64,000 bases of DNA, taken from Cellvibrio zantedeschiae (lineage in GTDB: Bacteria; Pseudomonadota; Gammaproteobacteria; Pseudomonadales; Cellvibrionaceae). The notes under the pieces were generated by a model, which had not been told where the DNA came from, searched no databases, and was given only the letters and a program-made list of their open reading frames with translations. The stretch spans positions 1,178,001 to 1,242,000 of the forward strand of contig NZ_BMYZ01000001.1 in NCBI RefSeq assembly GCF_014652535.1. Direction: 5' to 3'. Made by a program: the position numbers and the translations under genes. Position 1 is the first letter of the stretch. Each line of letters begins with the position of its first letter. Of this stretch, positions 45,703 through 54,357 are shown piece after piece.

Positions 45703-46047
45703 ATGAACGACCCCCAACATTTAGATTACGATGCGTTGAATGCGCTTAAAGAAGTTATGGAAGATGATTTTGGTTTTTTAATTGAAACCTATTTGAAAGA
45801 CTCTAGTGATCGCTTGGTAGCGCTTCATGAATTAGTGAAAAGTGAAAATGCAGATTTGATTCGCAGAACCGCCCACAGCTTTAAAGGTAGTAGTAGTAAT
45901 TTAGGCGCCGTGTTTTTGGCTAGCTTGTGTTCAGTTGTAGAGCGCAACGCTCTCGATCAAAAATTTTTCACCCTGCCTGAAGATGTCTCGCGGATTGAAG
46001 CGGAGTTTTTAATCGTTAAACAAAAGATGCTGGATTTTCTTGGTTAG
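45703..46047 (+). CDS. hptB: Histidine phosphotransfer protein, HptB-like
   Basis: The 114-residue Hpt domain has its phospho-histidine in RRTAHSFKGSSSNLGA. It lies 44 bases after the HsbR-like gene, as hptB does in Pseudomonas, where it passes phosphate from hybrid kinases to HsbR. No hybrid kinase is in the window. Confidence 0.85.
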   Translation: MNDPQHLDYDALNALKEVMEDDFGFLIETYLKDSSDRLVALHELVKSENADLIRRTAHSFKGSSSNLGAVFLASLCSVVERNALDQKFFTLPEDVSRIEAEFLIVKQKMLDFLG

Positions 46048-46081
46048 CAACGAATAATAAATTTTACTGTTCTATCGCCTT

Positions 46082-46098
46082 TTGGCACCTCCCTTGCT
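46082..46098 (+). promoter_or_regulatory. Sigma-54 promoter of fliK
   Basis: TTGGCACCTCCCTTGCT is an excellent -24/-12 match (TTGGCAC and TTGCT in correct phase), 103 bases before the fliK start. It lies just after the hptB-like stop, so fliK can be expressed separately. Confidence 0.85.
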
Positions 46099-46200
46099 TT
46101 TATCTTGTTGAAATCGTAAATCAATAACAAAATCCATTCGAAAGCGGCAAGCCCTTGCCGTTTTGTGGTTTTGTGGTGGCAATACAACGAGGTGGCGGCA

Positions 46201-47919
46201 ATGAATAACAGCTCTGCAAATAATTTTTTACTCAAATCCGTACAGGCGCCTGCCGCTCAGGCATCGGTACCCAAACGCAACTATCAGGATGATAACGCCG
46301 CCAGCTTCCAACAAAGTTTTAAAGATGTTCATGAAAGCGTGCGAGCGCAAGATGAAAAAGTTGCAAAACCTGCTCCTAAAAAAGTCGCTGCTGCTGATAA
46401 CCGCAAGCCAGCGAATGACGTTGAGAGAAAGCCCTCTGCACCGGTTAAACAAGCTGAAGAAAATCGCTCGCGCGAGCAGGTAGACACCACCGAAAACAAA
46501 GCTGAGAAGAGCGATAAGCTAGCCAATCAGGATTCCAATCCTCAATCCAGCGAAGGTAACGATGCAAACAAAGAATCATCAAGCAAAGATGGCGGCAAAA
46601 AATCCACCGCTAAAAACACGACGGAAGATGAAGTGGCTACCGACCTTGCTTCTCCAGTGGTGGCAGCACCTATAGTTCCTGCCGCCTTAACTGCGGTGGA
46701 ATTGCCTGCGGAAGTTTTAGCTGCAGGTGCCATAGATGTTAAATCTATTATTGAGTCCGGGTTTAACTTGCCTGCAAACATGACCAAAAGCGAACCTGCG
46801 ATAGCTGCTGGTGATTCTCCAGCAGGAAACACCGTGGTATCGAGCAGTACAGAAGCGGTAGATCAAAGCGTTTTGAATGTGGATATGCTGACCACAACGG
46901 CAGATCAAGGCATTCCGAATGTAGATGTGCTTGCCACCACAGCTGACGCGGGGGCCGCACTAAAGCAACAAGCAACAGCTGAATCTTTATCGTCCAAATC
47001 TTCCGAAATTGTGGTTGATCTTGAAACATCTCCAATTCCTCAAATTGCAGCTACAGATTCGCCGGATACCCTTGTTGATCAAGCAGCTATTGCATTAACG
47101 ACCGCAGGTACTTCAGCTCTTCCAAAAACACCTGCAACACAGGCGGCAACCTCAGTTCCACTTGGGGAGGATGCTTCAACGGCGGATGGACTTAGCGCTA
47201 TACCTGCTCCTCAGGTTGTAGAGAATTCAGCATCCAGGCAGGCCCCTCAGGTTGCGAGCAACCAGCCCTTGGCAGCAGATGCAAATCAAACACAAAACCA
47301 GTCACTGGATCCTAAGGCCAGTTTCGAGAAAACCCTGCAAAATATTTCCATACCTGAATCGGCGGGGCGCGATGCAGGAGCTACGTCTGCCGCTGCGCCA
47401 GCTAATTCAACTAATAGCGCTCCAGCTACTAGCGCTTTGGATTCGATGTTGCGTTTCAGTGATGCCAATACACCTTCTGCCCGTGGCTTTGTTGTTCAGA
47501 CCGCAGTGCCTGTACCTGTTGGTCAGCCCCAATGGAGCCAGGCGGTAGGTGAGAAAGTCTTATGGTTAGCGGCGCAAAATGTGAGTTCGGCAGAAATTCA
47601 CCTCAACCCTGAAAATCTTGGGCCAATGCAAGTTAAGGTCAGCGTTAATCAGGAGCAGACTACGGTTAACTTCACAAGTCATCACCCGGTAGTGCGTGAG
47701 GTGCTTGACCAAAACATGGGGCGCCTGCGCGACATGTTCAGTGAGCAGGGTTTGAATTTGGTTAATGTAGACGTATCGGATAAATCGTTCAGTCGCCAAC
47801 AAGGCGAAGCCAAAGATCAAAAGGGACAAGCTGGCAATAAAGATGTAGCCACTGATGAGGACACACAAGTTGCCGTAAGTGCTATCACCCAACAACGCCT
47901 TGTGGATCACTACGCTTAA
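46201..47919 (+). CDS. fliK: Flagellar hook-length control protein FliK
   Basis: From ATG 46201, behind GAGGTGG, the protein is 572 residues. The first two thirds are low-complexity and rich in A, S, P, T and Q, as in all FliK rulers. The C-terminal Flg_hook domain (about 460-550) contains AEIHLNPENLGPMQVKVSV and VREVLDQNMGRLRDMFSEQGLNLVNVDVS. FliK measures hook length and flips FlhB substrate specificity; flhB is at the end of this cluster. Confidence 0.9.
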   Translation: MNNSSANNFLLKSVQAPAAQASVPKRNYQDDNAASFQQSFKDVHESVRAQDEKVAKPAPKKVAAADNRKPANDVERKPSAPVKQAEENRSREQVDTTENKAEKSDKLANQDSNPQSSEGNDANKESSSKDGGKKSTAKNTTEDEVATDLASPVVAAPIVPAALTAVELPAEVLAAGAIDVKSIIESGFNLPANMTKSEPAIAAGDSPAGNTVVSSSTEAVDQSVLNVDMLTTTADQGIPNVDVLATTADAGAALKQQATAESLSSKSSEIVVDLETSPIPQIAATDSPDTLVDQAAIALTTAGTSALPKTPATQAATSVPLGEDASTADGLSAIPAPQVVENSASRQAPQVASNQPLAADANQTQNQSLDPKASFEKTLQNISIPESAGRDAGATSAAAPANSTNSAPATSALDSMLRFSDANTPSARGFVVQTAVPVPVGQPQWSQAVGEKVLWLAAQNVSSAEIHLNPENLGPMQVKVSVNQEQTTVNFTSHHPVVREVLDQNMGRLRDMFSEQGLNLVNVDVSDKSFSRQQGEAKDQKGQAGNKDVATDEDTQVAVSAITQQRLVDHYA

Positions 47920-47982
47920 TTCTTCTATTTATGCGAGGCCATTTTGGCTTCGCATATCCTCTGTTTGTTCGTAATTAAACGA

Positions 47983-48013
47983 TGGTGCCCGAGGCCGGAC
48001 TTGAACCGGCACG
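47983..48013 (-). pseudogene. Isolated 3' end of a tRNA-Leu gene
   Basis: On the minus strand the 31 bases give a full T-arm (GCCGG-TTCAAGT-CCGGC), an acceptor 3' strand CTCGGGC, A and encoded CCA, ending at 47983. No matching acceptor 5' strand GCCCGAG, D-arm or folding anticodon arm is found within the adjoining bases, so this is not a working tRNA. It is not derived from the tRNA-Leu(CAA) at 54172, whose acceptor differs. Such pieces are often left by integration at a tRNA 3' end. Confidence 0.7.
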
Positions 48014-48168
48014 CCCCAAAGAGCACCCCTCTACTCTTGCTCGTTGATTATTTGAACATCTTGCCTGCAATACAGTCATCTCAGTAAATCACGCTCAAAA
48101 AAAGCCGTTTCGTCCATATGCTTCGCTAGCATTCAAACAATCCGCTGCTACGCTTTAGGGAACAATAG

Positions 48169-48185
48169 CTGGCATAGCTATTGCT
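48169..48185 (+). promoter_or_regulatory. Sigma-54 promoter of the fliL operon
   Basis: CTGGCATAGCTATTGCT fits YTGGCAYR-N4-TTGCW perfectly, 38 bases before the fliL start. It overlaps an inverted repeat (CAATAGCT 48163-48170 with AGCTATTG 48176-48183), so DNA or RNA structure may affect it. Confidence 0.82.
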
Positions 48186-48223
48186 CAAACCCTATTAGCC
48201 AAAGAAAGTGACGGAGTTTTGAC

Positions 48224-48850
48224 ATGGCCGCTGGAAAAAAAGAAGACAAAGACGACAAGGCAGATCAACAGGTTGATGCCGCTGCCGCTGAGGCCAAGAA
48301 AAAGAAGAAAAAGCTTTTCATGTTTATTGGAATTGCTGTTTTATTAGTATTGATTTCAGTGGGTGCGACTTTCTTTATCGTATCCAAAATGATGGGCTCC
48401 AAACATTCGGGTGATGAACAAGAGGCTGCGGCTGAATCCAGTGAAGCAGCTGAAGTGGTTGCGCCAGCGGTTTATTATCCCTTGAAACCTAATTTCACCG
48501 TTAACTATGACGTAAATGGCCGCCAACGTTTTTTACAAGCTGAATTAACGCTTATGTACCGCGATCCAGCGGTGGTAAAAACACTGGAGTTACATATGCC
48601 AGCTGTGCGCAACGGTTTGGTAATGTTATTGAGCAGCCAAGTGTTTGAAGAATTGCAAACCGCCGAGGGCAAAGAAAAATTGCGCGCGGCTGCGCTGCAA
48701 ACTGTGCAAGATATTATTGCTAAAGAAGAAGCCGCTGGCGCTGAAAAAGCTAAAGAGTCTGAAGAGGAAGAAGACGAAGAAAAATCTGCGGAGAAAAAAT
48801 CTTCACCCAATATTGAACAAGTATTATTTACTCAATTTGTAATGCAATAA
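48224..48850 (+). CDS. fliL: Flagellar basal body-associated protein FliL
   Basis: The 208-residue protein has a lysine-rich cytoplasmic start, one membrane segment (about 35-56, LFMFIGIAVLLVLISVGATFFIV), an acidic linker, and the periplasmic FliL domain (VYYPLKPNFTVNYDVNGRQRFLQAELTLMYRD). An unusual 25-residue acidic and lysine-rich insertion lies near the C-terminus (EEAAGAEKAKESEEEEDEE). FliL supports stator function. Confidence 0.92.
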   Translation: MAAGKKEDKDDKADQQVDAAAAEAKKKKKKLFMFIGIAVLLVLISVGATFFIVSKMMGSKHSGDEQEAAAESSEAAEVVAPAVYYPLKPNFTVNYDVNGRQRFLQAELTLMYRDPAVVKTLELHMPAVRNGLVMLLSSQVFEELQTAEGKEKLRAAALQTVQDIIAKEEAAGAEKAKESEEEEDEEKSAEKKSSPNIEQVLFTQFVMQ

Positions 48851-48899
48851 ACTCAGCCGCTAACGCAATATCAGTAATGCAATAAAAGGATAGTGACTC

Positions 48900-49910
48900 G
48901 TGCAAGATCTCTTATCGCAAGACGAAATCGACGCGCTCCTTCATGGTGTTGATGACGGCGACATAGAAACCGAATCGGACGTAGAGCCCGGCACGGTAAA
49001 AAACTATGACTTAACCAGTCAGGATCGTATTGTGCGCGGGCGTATGCCTACGCTCGAAATGATTAACGAACGTTTTGCACGTTACACTCGCATCAGTATG
49101 TTTAACATGTTGCGCCGCACTGCAGATGTTTCTGTGGGCGGCATCCAAATTCAAAAATTTGGTGAATATGTTCACACGCTTTATGTGCCTACCAGTTTGA
49201 ACATGGTGAAATTTCGCCCGCTGCGAGGCACAGCATTAATTATTTTGGATGCCAAATTAGTTTTTAAATTAGTAGATAATTTTTTTGGCGGCGACGGACG
49301 CCATGCAAAAATTGAAGGCCGTGAATTTACGCCGACTGAATTGCGTGTTGTCCAAATGGTATTAAACCAGGGCTTTGTTGATCTTGCCGAAGCCTGGAAA
49401 GCAGTGATGCCAATTAACTTTGAATACGTGCATTCAGAAGTGAACCCATCGCTTGCTAACATCGTAAGCCCCAGTGAAGTCGTTGTAGTCAGTACTTTTC
49501 ACGTAGAACTTGATGGCGGCGGCGGTGAATTACATATCACTATGCCTTACTCAATGATTGAACCTATTCGTGAAGTTTTAGATGCCGGTTTGCAATCAGA
49601 TACCGACGAACAAGATGAGCGTTGGGTAAAAGCACTGCGCGAAGATGTGCTCGCCGCAAAAGTTGAATTGGAATGCGATGTTGTGCGTCGTGAAATTACA
49701 CTGCGTGACATTGTGGATTTAAAAGCAGGGGATGTAATCCCCATTGAATTTCCTGATTTCCACGTGCTAACCGCAAACGGTGTACCTATGTTCAGGACAC
49801 AGTTAGGTCAGCATCGCGGCAATCTCGCCTTAAAAATTAAAGAATTTTTTGATCGCTCCAGCGCGCAAAATATAACAGGTACCCCAGGAGTTAATAATGG
49901 CAAGCGATGA
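48900..49910 (+). CDS. fliM: Flagellar motor switch protein FliM
   Basis: The 336-residue protein starts with GTG 48900 behind AAAAGGA. Its first residues MQDLLSQDEIDALLHGV are the CheY-P binding motif; the middle domain has GGIQIQKFGEY and the C-terminal SpoA domain VIPIEFPD. It forms the C ring. It overlaps fliN by 14 bases. Confidence 0.96.
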   Translation: MQDLLSQDEIDALLHGVDDGDIETESDVEPGTVKNYDLTSQDRIVRGRMPTLEMINERFARYTRISMFNMLRRTADVSVGGIQIQKFGEYVHTLYVPTSLNMVKFRPLRGTALIILDAKLVFKLVDNFFGGDGRHAKIEGREFTPTELRVVQMVLNQGFVDLAEAWKAVMPINFEYVHSEVNPSLANIVSPSEVVVVSTFHVELDGGGGELHITMPYSMIEPIREVLDAGLQSDTDEQDERWVKALREDVLAAKVELECDVVRREITLRDIVDLKAGDVIPIEFPDFHVLTANGVPMFRTQLGQHRGNLALKIKEFFDRSSAQNITGTPGVNNGKR

Positions 49911-50298
49911 TATTAATCAAGACGATATGGCCGATGATTGGGCTGCGGCCATGGCAGAGCAGGCCGATGCAGATGAGGCAGCAGCTAATCCCATTTCATT
50001 TGAAGAGTTGCAAAGCGAAACTAATAAAGTTAACCCCAATCCTGAATTGGAAGTTATTTTAGACATTCCCGTCACCATTTCTATGGAAGTAGGGCGTACC
50101 TCAATTACGATTCGCAATTTGTTACAACTCAACCAAGGTTCCGTTATCGAGTTGGATCGTTTGGCGGGTGAACCATTAGATGTATTGGTAAACGGTACTC
50201 TAATCGCGCACGGCGAAGTGGTTGTGGTCAATGAAAAATTTGGTATTCGTATGACCGACGTTATCAGTCCTGCAGAGCGTATTAAAAAGCTGCGCTAA
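49897..50298 (+). CDS. fliN: Flagellar motor switch protein FliN
   Basis: The 133-residue protein has an acidic start and a C-terminal SpoA domain (LEVILDIPVTISMEVGRTSITIRNLLQLNQGSVIELDRLAGEPLDVLVNG). It starts within fliM behind AGGAG, indicating coupled translation. FliN is the lower C-ring component and export docking site. Confidence 0.96.
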   Translation: MASDDINQDDMADDWAAAMAEQADADEAAANPISFEELQSETNKVNPNPELEVILDIPVTISMEVGRTSITIRNLLQLNQGSVIELDRLAGEPLDVLVNGTLIAHGEVVVVNEKFGIRMTDVISPAERIKKLR

Positions 50299-50321
50299 TT
50301 TATTTGTGTAAAGGTGGTTGT

Positions 50322-50939
50322 ATGCAAAATTTCACCGGCTCATATAAAAAATCTATTGCCGGGATCTTATGTGCCTTAAGTATTTCGCTTATTTCTTCTA
50401 GTTCAATTGCAAGTGATTCTACCGCGCCCGCCGCTAATAAACCTGATACGCCTGCGCAGGTTGCGGCGAGTTCAGCAACGAGTGAAACTCAACCGAATCC
50501 AACAGCTACGCTTACTCCTACCACTAATGTTAAAGCTGCTCCGGTATCTGCAAAAACTAACAGTGCATCCCAGCTCGCAAGTTTGGTTGGTGGGCTAGCG
50601 TTAATTTTGGTATTGATTTACGGGCTTTCCTGGTTTGTTAAACGCTTTAGCCAAGGTGGTTTTCTGCAGAGCTCAACTATGAAAATTGTTTCGGCTATGC
50701 CACTGGGCACGCGCGAACGATTGTTGTTAGTAGATGTTGGCGGCAAACAATTATTACTGGGCATTACCGCAACCCAAATAAATACTTTGCATGTGTTTGA
50801 CGAACCAGTTGTGCAATCTGAAAAAGAGCAACCTGTTTCATCTGATTTTAGCCAAAAGTTAATGGCAATCTTGCAGCAAAAAAATAGTGCTTCTTCCAGT
50901 GCTTCATCTGAAGGCCCGAGTAAAAAATCCAATTCGTAA
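50322..50939 (+). CDS. fliO: Flagellar biosynthesis protein FliO
   Basis: From ATG 50322, behind AAAGGTGG, the protein is 205 residues with an N-terminal signal-like segment (KSIAGILCALSISLISSSSIAS), an S/T/P-rich spacer, and a membrane segment (ASLVGGLALILVLIYGLSWFV) followed by the FliO domain (MKIVSAMPLGTRERLLLVDVGGKQLLLGIT). FliO helps assemble FliP into the export gate. Confidence 0.9.
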   Translation: MQNFTGSYKKSIAGILCALSISLISSSSIASDSTAPAANKPDTPAQVAASSATSETQPNPTATLTPTTNVKAAPVSAKTNSASQLASLVGGLALILVLIYGLSWFVKRFSQGGFLQSSTMKIVSAMPLGTRERLLLVDVGGKQLLLGITATQINTLHVFDEPVVQSEKEQPVSSDFSQKLMAILQQKNSASSSASSEGPSKKSNS

Positions 50940-50948
50940 GGAATTATT

Positions 50949-51794
50949 ATGTTGATGTATGGATTGCGGAACATATTCCGCATCACAAAATATTTTCTTG
51001 TAAGTGCGCTAATGTTGATAAGCGTAAATACCTGGGCGCAAGCGACTCCACCTAGTCAACCAAGTGCAGCACCCGCAGCTTCGGTGACCAATATTGGTGG
51101 CTCCTTACCGGCGATTCCAGGTTTGCCTGCATTGACTGTTAAAACCAATAAAGATGGTACGCAAGAATACACAGTAACCCTGCAAATTCTCGGCATCATG
51201 ACCATGCTGACTTTTTTGCCAGCGCTACTCATGATGGTTACATCCTTCACGCGTATCATTATTGTATTTTCAATTTTGCGTCAAGCTTTAGGTCTTCAGC
51301 AGTCACCATCGAACCAGATTTTAATTGGCCTCGCGCTATTCCTTACTTTTTTTATTATGCAGCCGGTATTTAATAAAGCGAATCAAGACGGCTTGCAGCC
51401 CTATATCAATCAACAAATTACGGCCAACGTTGCTATTGAGCGAGTAGCAGCACCATTCCATGCGTTTATGTTGGCGCAAACTCGTGAGTCAGACATTAAT
51501 TTGTTTGTAGGTATTGCCAAGCATCCACCTATAGCAACACCACAAGACACGCCATTTAATATTTTAATTCCTGCGTTTATTATCAGCGAATTAAAAACGG
51601 CATTTCAAATTGGCTTTATTATTTTCATTCCATTTTTAGTAATTGATATTGTGGTATCCAGCGTGCTTATGGCCATGGGTATGATGATGCTGTCGCCACT
51701 AATTATTTCCTTGCCGTTTAAAATTATGCTCTTTGTGTTGGTAGATGGTTGGGCCATGATTGTGGGAACACTCGCCGCCAGTTACGGTGTTTAA
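50949..51794 (+). CDS. fliP: Flagellar export gate protein FliP
   Basis: The 281-residue protein has an N-terminal signal peptide (about 1-33, ending NTWAQA), then four membrane segments, with [28 protein letters not shown] and [19 protein letters not shown], the FliP signature. FliP, FliQ and FliR form the core of the type III export gate. Confidence 0.95.
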   Translation: MLMYGLRNIFRITKYFLVSALMLISVNTWAQATPPSQPSAAPAASVTNIGGSLPAIPGLPALTVKTNKDGTQEYTVTLQILGIMTMLTFLPALLMMVTSFTRIIIVFSILRQALGLQQSPSNQILIGLALFLTFFIMQPVFNKANQDGLQPYINQQITANVAIERVAAPFHAFMLAQTRESDINLFVGIAKHPPIATPQDTPFNILIPAFIISELKTAFQIGFIIFIPFLVIDIVVSSVLMAMGMMMLSPLIISLPFKIMLFVLVDGWAMIVGTLAASYGV

Positions 51795-51827
51795 TGAAAA
51801 GTTACGGGGTTTAGAGGAGTAAAGTTT

Positions 51828-52097
51828 ATGACACCAGAAGTCGTTATGGATTTATTTTCCGAAGCACTTTATCTCACGGTATTAATGGTTCTGGTGATTG
51901 TAGGGCCGAGTTTGATCGTAGGTTTGATTGTGAGTATGTTCCAGGCCGCCACTCAAATTAACGAACAAACCCTCAGCTTTTTGCCGCGGTTGATTATGAC
52001 AATTGCGACTATAGGCATGGCAGGCCCCTGGATTATCACCAAGTTTATGGATTTGTTTACACGGCTTTATACAAACATACCAACTCTTATAGGTTAA
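51828..52097 (+). CDS. fliQ: Flagellar export gate protein FliQ
   Basis: The 89-residue protein has two membrane helices and the motif FQAATQINEQTLSFLPRL. Its stop TAA (52095-52097) overlaps the fliR ATG by one base. Confidence 0.95.
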   Translation: MTPEVVMDLFSEALYLTVLMVLVIVGPSLIVGLIVSMFQAATQINEQTLSFLPRLIMTIATIGMAGPWIITKFMDLFTRLYTNIPTLIG

Positions 52098-52891
52098 TGT
52101 TTCGCATGCAAGAACTTGTTGTCAGCGAAGCGCAAATTAATCAATTTATCGGCCAGTATCTGTGGCCGCTAATTCGCATTAGCGCATTTTATTTTGCAGT
52201 TCCCGTCATTGGCGCCCGCACTGTGCCTGCTCGTATCCGCATCATGCTTACGCTTTTTACTGCGCTTTTAGTGGTGCCTCTCTTACCAAATGCTCCTGTT
52301 GTTTCCTTCTTCTCGCTCGCCGGTATGTTAATGGTGGTGAAAGAATTATTAATTGGGCTTGCTTTAGGTTTTGTACTGCAAATGGTAATGCATGTATTTG
52401 TTTTGACCGGGCAGTTAGTTGCGTTGAAATTAGGTTTGGGTTTTGCGGCGCAGAATGATCCATCGAGCGGCGTAAGCGTTACGGTACTCTCACAATTTTA
52501 TTTGTTGATGTCGACTTTATTGTTTTTGGCAATCAATGGTCACTTGGCAGTTATCAATATGATCGTCAATAGCTTTACGACTTTCCCTATAGGTGGCCCC
52601 GGTCTTTCGTTAGATGATTACATGCTGATCGTGCATTTATTTTCGTGGATGTTCGCCGCCGCTTTGTTAATCAGCTTACCCATTTTTACCTCCATGATGA
52701 TTGTGAATTTATCTTTCGGTGTCATGGGGCGTTCTGCCCCTCAACTTAATATTTTAAATGTCGGTTTTCCCATCACATTAATGTTTGGTTTTATTTTAAT
52801 GTGGTATTCCTTATCCAATTTCCTGCCGCTCTTTAATCAAATAATTGAAGAAGGTATGGCTGCTGCAAATACATTAGTGGGGTCACCCTAA
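52097..52891 (+). CDS. fliR: Flagellar export gate protein FliR
   Basis: The 264-residue protein has about six membrane segments and the conserved GLALGFVLQMVMHVFVLTGQ and AQNDPSSGVSVTVLSQFYLL. It abuts flhB directly, with no base between stop and start. Confidence 0.95.
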   Translation: MFRMQELVVSEAQINQFIGQYLWPLIRISAFYFAVPVIGARTVPARIRIMLTLFTALLVVPLLPNAPVVSFFSLAGMLMVVKELLIGLALGFVLQMVMHVFVLTGQLVALKLGLGFAAQNDPSSGVSVTVLSQFYLLMSTLLFLAINGHLAVINMIVNSFTTFPIGGPGLSLDDYMLIVHLFSWMFAAALLISLPIFTSMMIVNLSFGVMGRSAPQLNILNVGFPITLMFGFILMWYSLSNFLPLFNQIIEEGMAAANTLVGSP

Positions 52892-54022
52892 ATGGCAGAA
52901 GACGACAGCCAGGAAAAGACGGAAGAGGCCAGTGGGCGAAAGATTGAGAAGGCGCGTGAGGAAGGGCAGGTACCTCGATCGCGCGACCTTACAACCTCTA
53001 TTGTTTTGCTGCTGGGTTCAATAGGTCTTTTGTATTACGCGGATTTCATGTGCGGAAAATTCATTGACATGATGCGCGTTAATTTTGTTTTAACGCGCGA
53101 GACTATTTTTGATCCCAACGCCATGATTGGCCTGTTTGTATCATCGCTTTTTCAAGGCCTACTGAGCATGGCTCCGTTTATGGCGCTCATGATGGTAGCG
53201 TCAGTAGTGGGGCCCGTTGCCTTAGGTGGTTGGTTATTCAGTGCAGATGCACTCATGCCGAAGCTCAGCCGCATGGATCCCATGGCAGGCTTGAAGCGCA
53301 TGTTTTCGATGAAGTCGCTCATCGAATTATTAAAATCGACGGCGAAAGTAGGGATTATCTTGGGGGCGACAGTTTTATTGCTCAAGTATTACGCGCAGCC
53401 CATGTTTCGTTTGAGTGACGAATCCATCAATGTCGCGATTATCCACTCCGCAGAAATTAGCGCCTACGCTGTGATCGCGCTCTCCGCATGTACATTAATC
53501 ATTGCGGCCTTTGATGTTCCCTTGCAGATTTTTGAATACAACAAAAAATTAAAAATGTCGAAGCAGGAGCTGAAGGACGAATCTAAAGACACTGACGGTA
53601 AGCCTGAGGTTAAAGGTCGCATACGCCAACTGCAGCGCGAAATGGCCCAGCGCCGCATGATGGCTAACGTTCCTACGGCGGATGTGATTATTACCAACCC
53701 GACACACTATGCGGTTGCTCTGAAATACAATCCCGAAACCATGGCCACGCCGATTTTATTAGCCAAGGGAGGAGACAATATCGCCCTTAAAATCCGCGAA
53801 ATCGGCAAAGCCCACGGCGTAGAAATTATTGAATCACCGGTTCTTGCGCGGGCGATCTTCCACACTACCGAGCTCGACAATGAGATTCCGTCAGGACTTT
53901 ATCTAGCTGTTGCCCAAGTGCTCGCCTATGTCTTCCAGCTGCGCACTTACCGTAAAGGCCGCGGCCAGAAACCTCGCTATCCCGGCAATATCAATGTACC
54001 TAAGGACATGTATTTCGATTAA
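52892..54022 (+). CDS. flhB: Flagellar export switch protein FlhB
   Basis: The 376-residue protein has four membrane segments and a C-terminal cytoplasmic domain with the autocleavage site N269-P270 in ITNPTHYAVAL, the same numbering as in Salmonella. Cleavage lets FliK switch export from hook to filament. It is the last flagellar gene here; flhA does not follow, since a tRNA-Leu and terminator come next. Confidence 0.96.
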   Translation: MAEDDSQEKTEEASGRKIEKAREEGQVPRSRDLTTSIVLLLGSIGLLYYADFMCGKFIDMMRVNFVLTRETIFDPNAMIGLFVSSLFQGLLSMAPFMALMMVASVVGPVALGGWLFSADALMPKLSRMDPMAGLKRMFSMKSLIELLKSTAKVGIILGATVLLLKYYAQPMFRLSDESINVAIIHSAEISAYAVIALSACTLIIAAFDVPLQIFEYNKKLKMSKQELKDESKDTDGKPEVKGRIRQLQREMAQRRMMANVPTADVIITNPTHYAVALKYNPETMATPILLAKGGDNIALKIREIGKAHGVEIIESPVLARAIFHTTELDNEIPSGLYLAVAQVLAYVFQLRTYRKGRGQKPRYPGNINVPKDMYFD

Positions 54023-54128
54023 TCTAGGCTCCGGCGCTCTGAAAATAGCCGTATTGGCCGATAAATCAGCCCTGTGGCGCGTTTTCAGCCATCCGCTTCA
54101 AATACCTGGAAAAAACTAAAAATTATCG

Positions 54129-54156
54129 TTGACGCCGGAAAACTCGTTGATATAAT
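54129..54156 (+). promoter_or_regulatory. Sigma-70 promoter of tRNA-Leu
   Basis: TTGACG (54129-54134), a 16-base spacer and perfect TATAAT (54151-54156), followed by a GC-rich GCGCCC discriminator. Confidence 0.85.
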
Positions 54157-54171
54157 GCGCCCACTTTCTTT

Positions 54172-54258
54172 GCCAGTGTGGCGGAATTGGTAGACGCACC
54201 GGATTCAAAATCCGGCGACCTTAAAATCGTGTCGGTTCGAGTCCGACCACTGGTACCA
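54172..54258 (+). tRNA. tRNA-Leu (CAA)
   Basis: Acceptor GCCAGTG (54172-54178) pairs with CACTGGT (54248-54254, one G-T pair), then A and CCA. The anticodon stem CCGGA/TCCGG encloses TTCAAAA, giving CAA. A long variable arm and T-loop GGTTCGAGTCC are present; 87 bases. Confidence 0.95.
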
Positions 54259-54293
54259 AATATAAACCGACTACTACCAATGTTGGTTGAAAC

Positions 54294-54321
54294 AAAAAAA
54301 CCGCTTAATAGCGGTTTTTTT
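54294..54321. terminator. Bidirectional terminator
   Basis: AAAAAAACCGCT/AGCGGTTTTTTT with a four-base loop. It ends tRNA-Leu and the convergent FAD-dependent oxidoreductase gene. Confidence 0.88.
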
Positions 54322-54357
54322 GTTTTTGTCGTTTGAGATTCTCGCCAGGTTATATTT

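Noticed and set aside
47983-48080. Complete tRNA-Leu on the minus strand
   Set aside because: No acceptor 5' strand, D-arm or folding anticodon stem can be found; only the 3' end is real.
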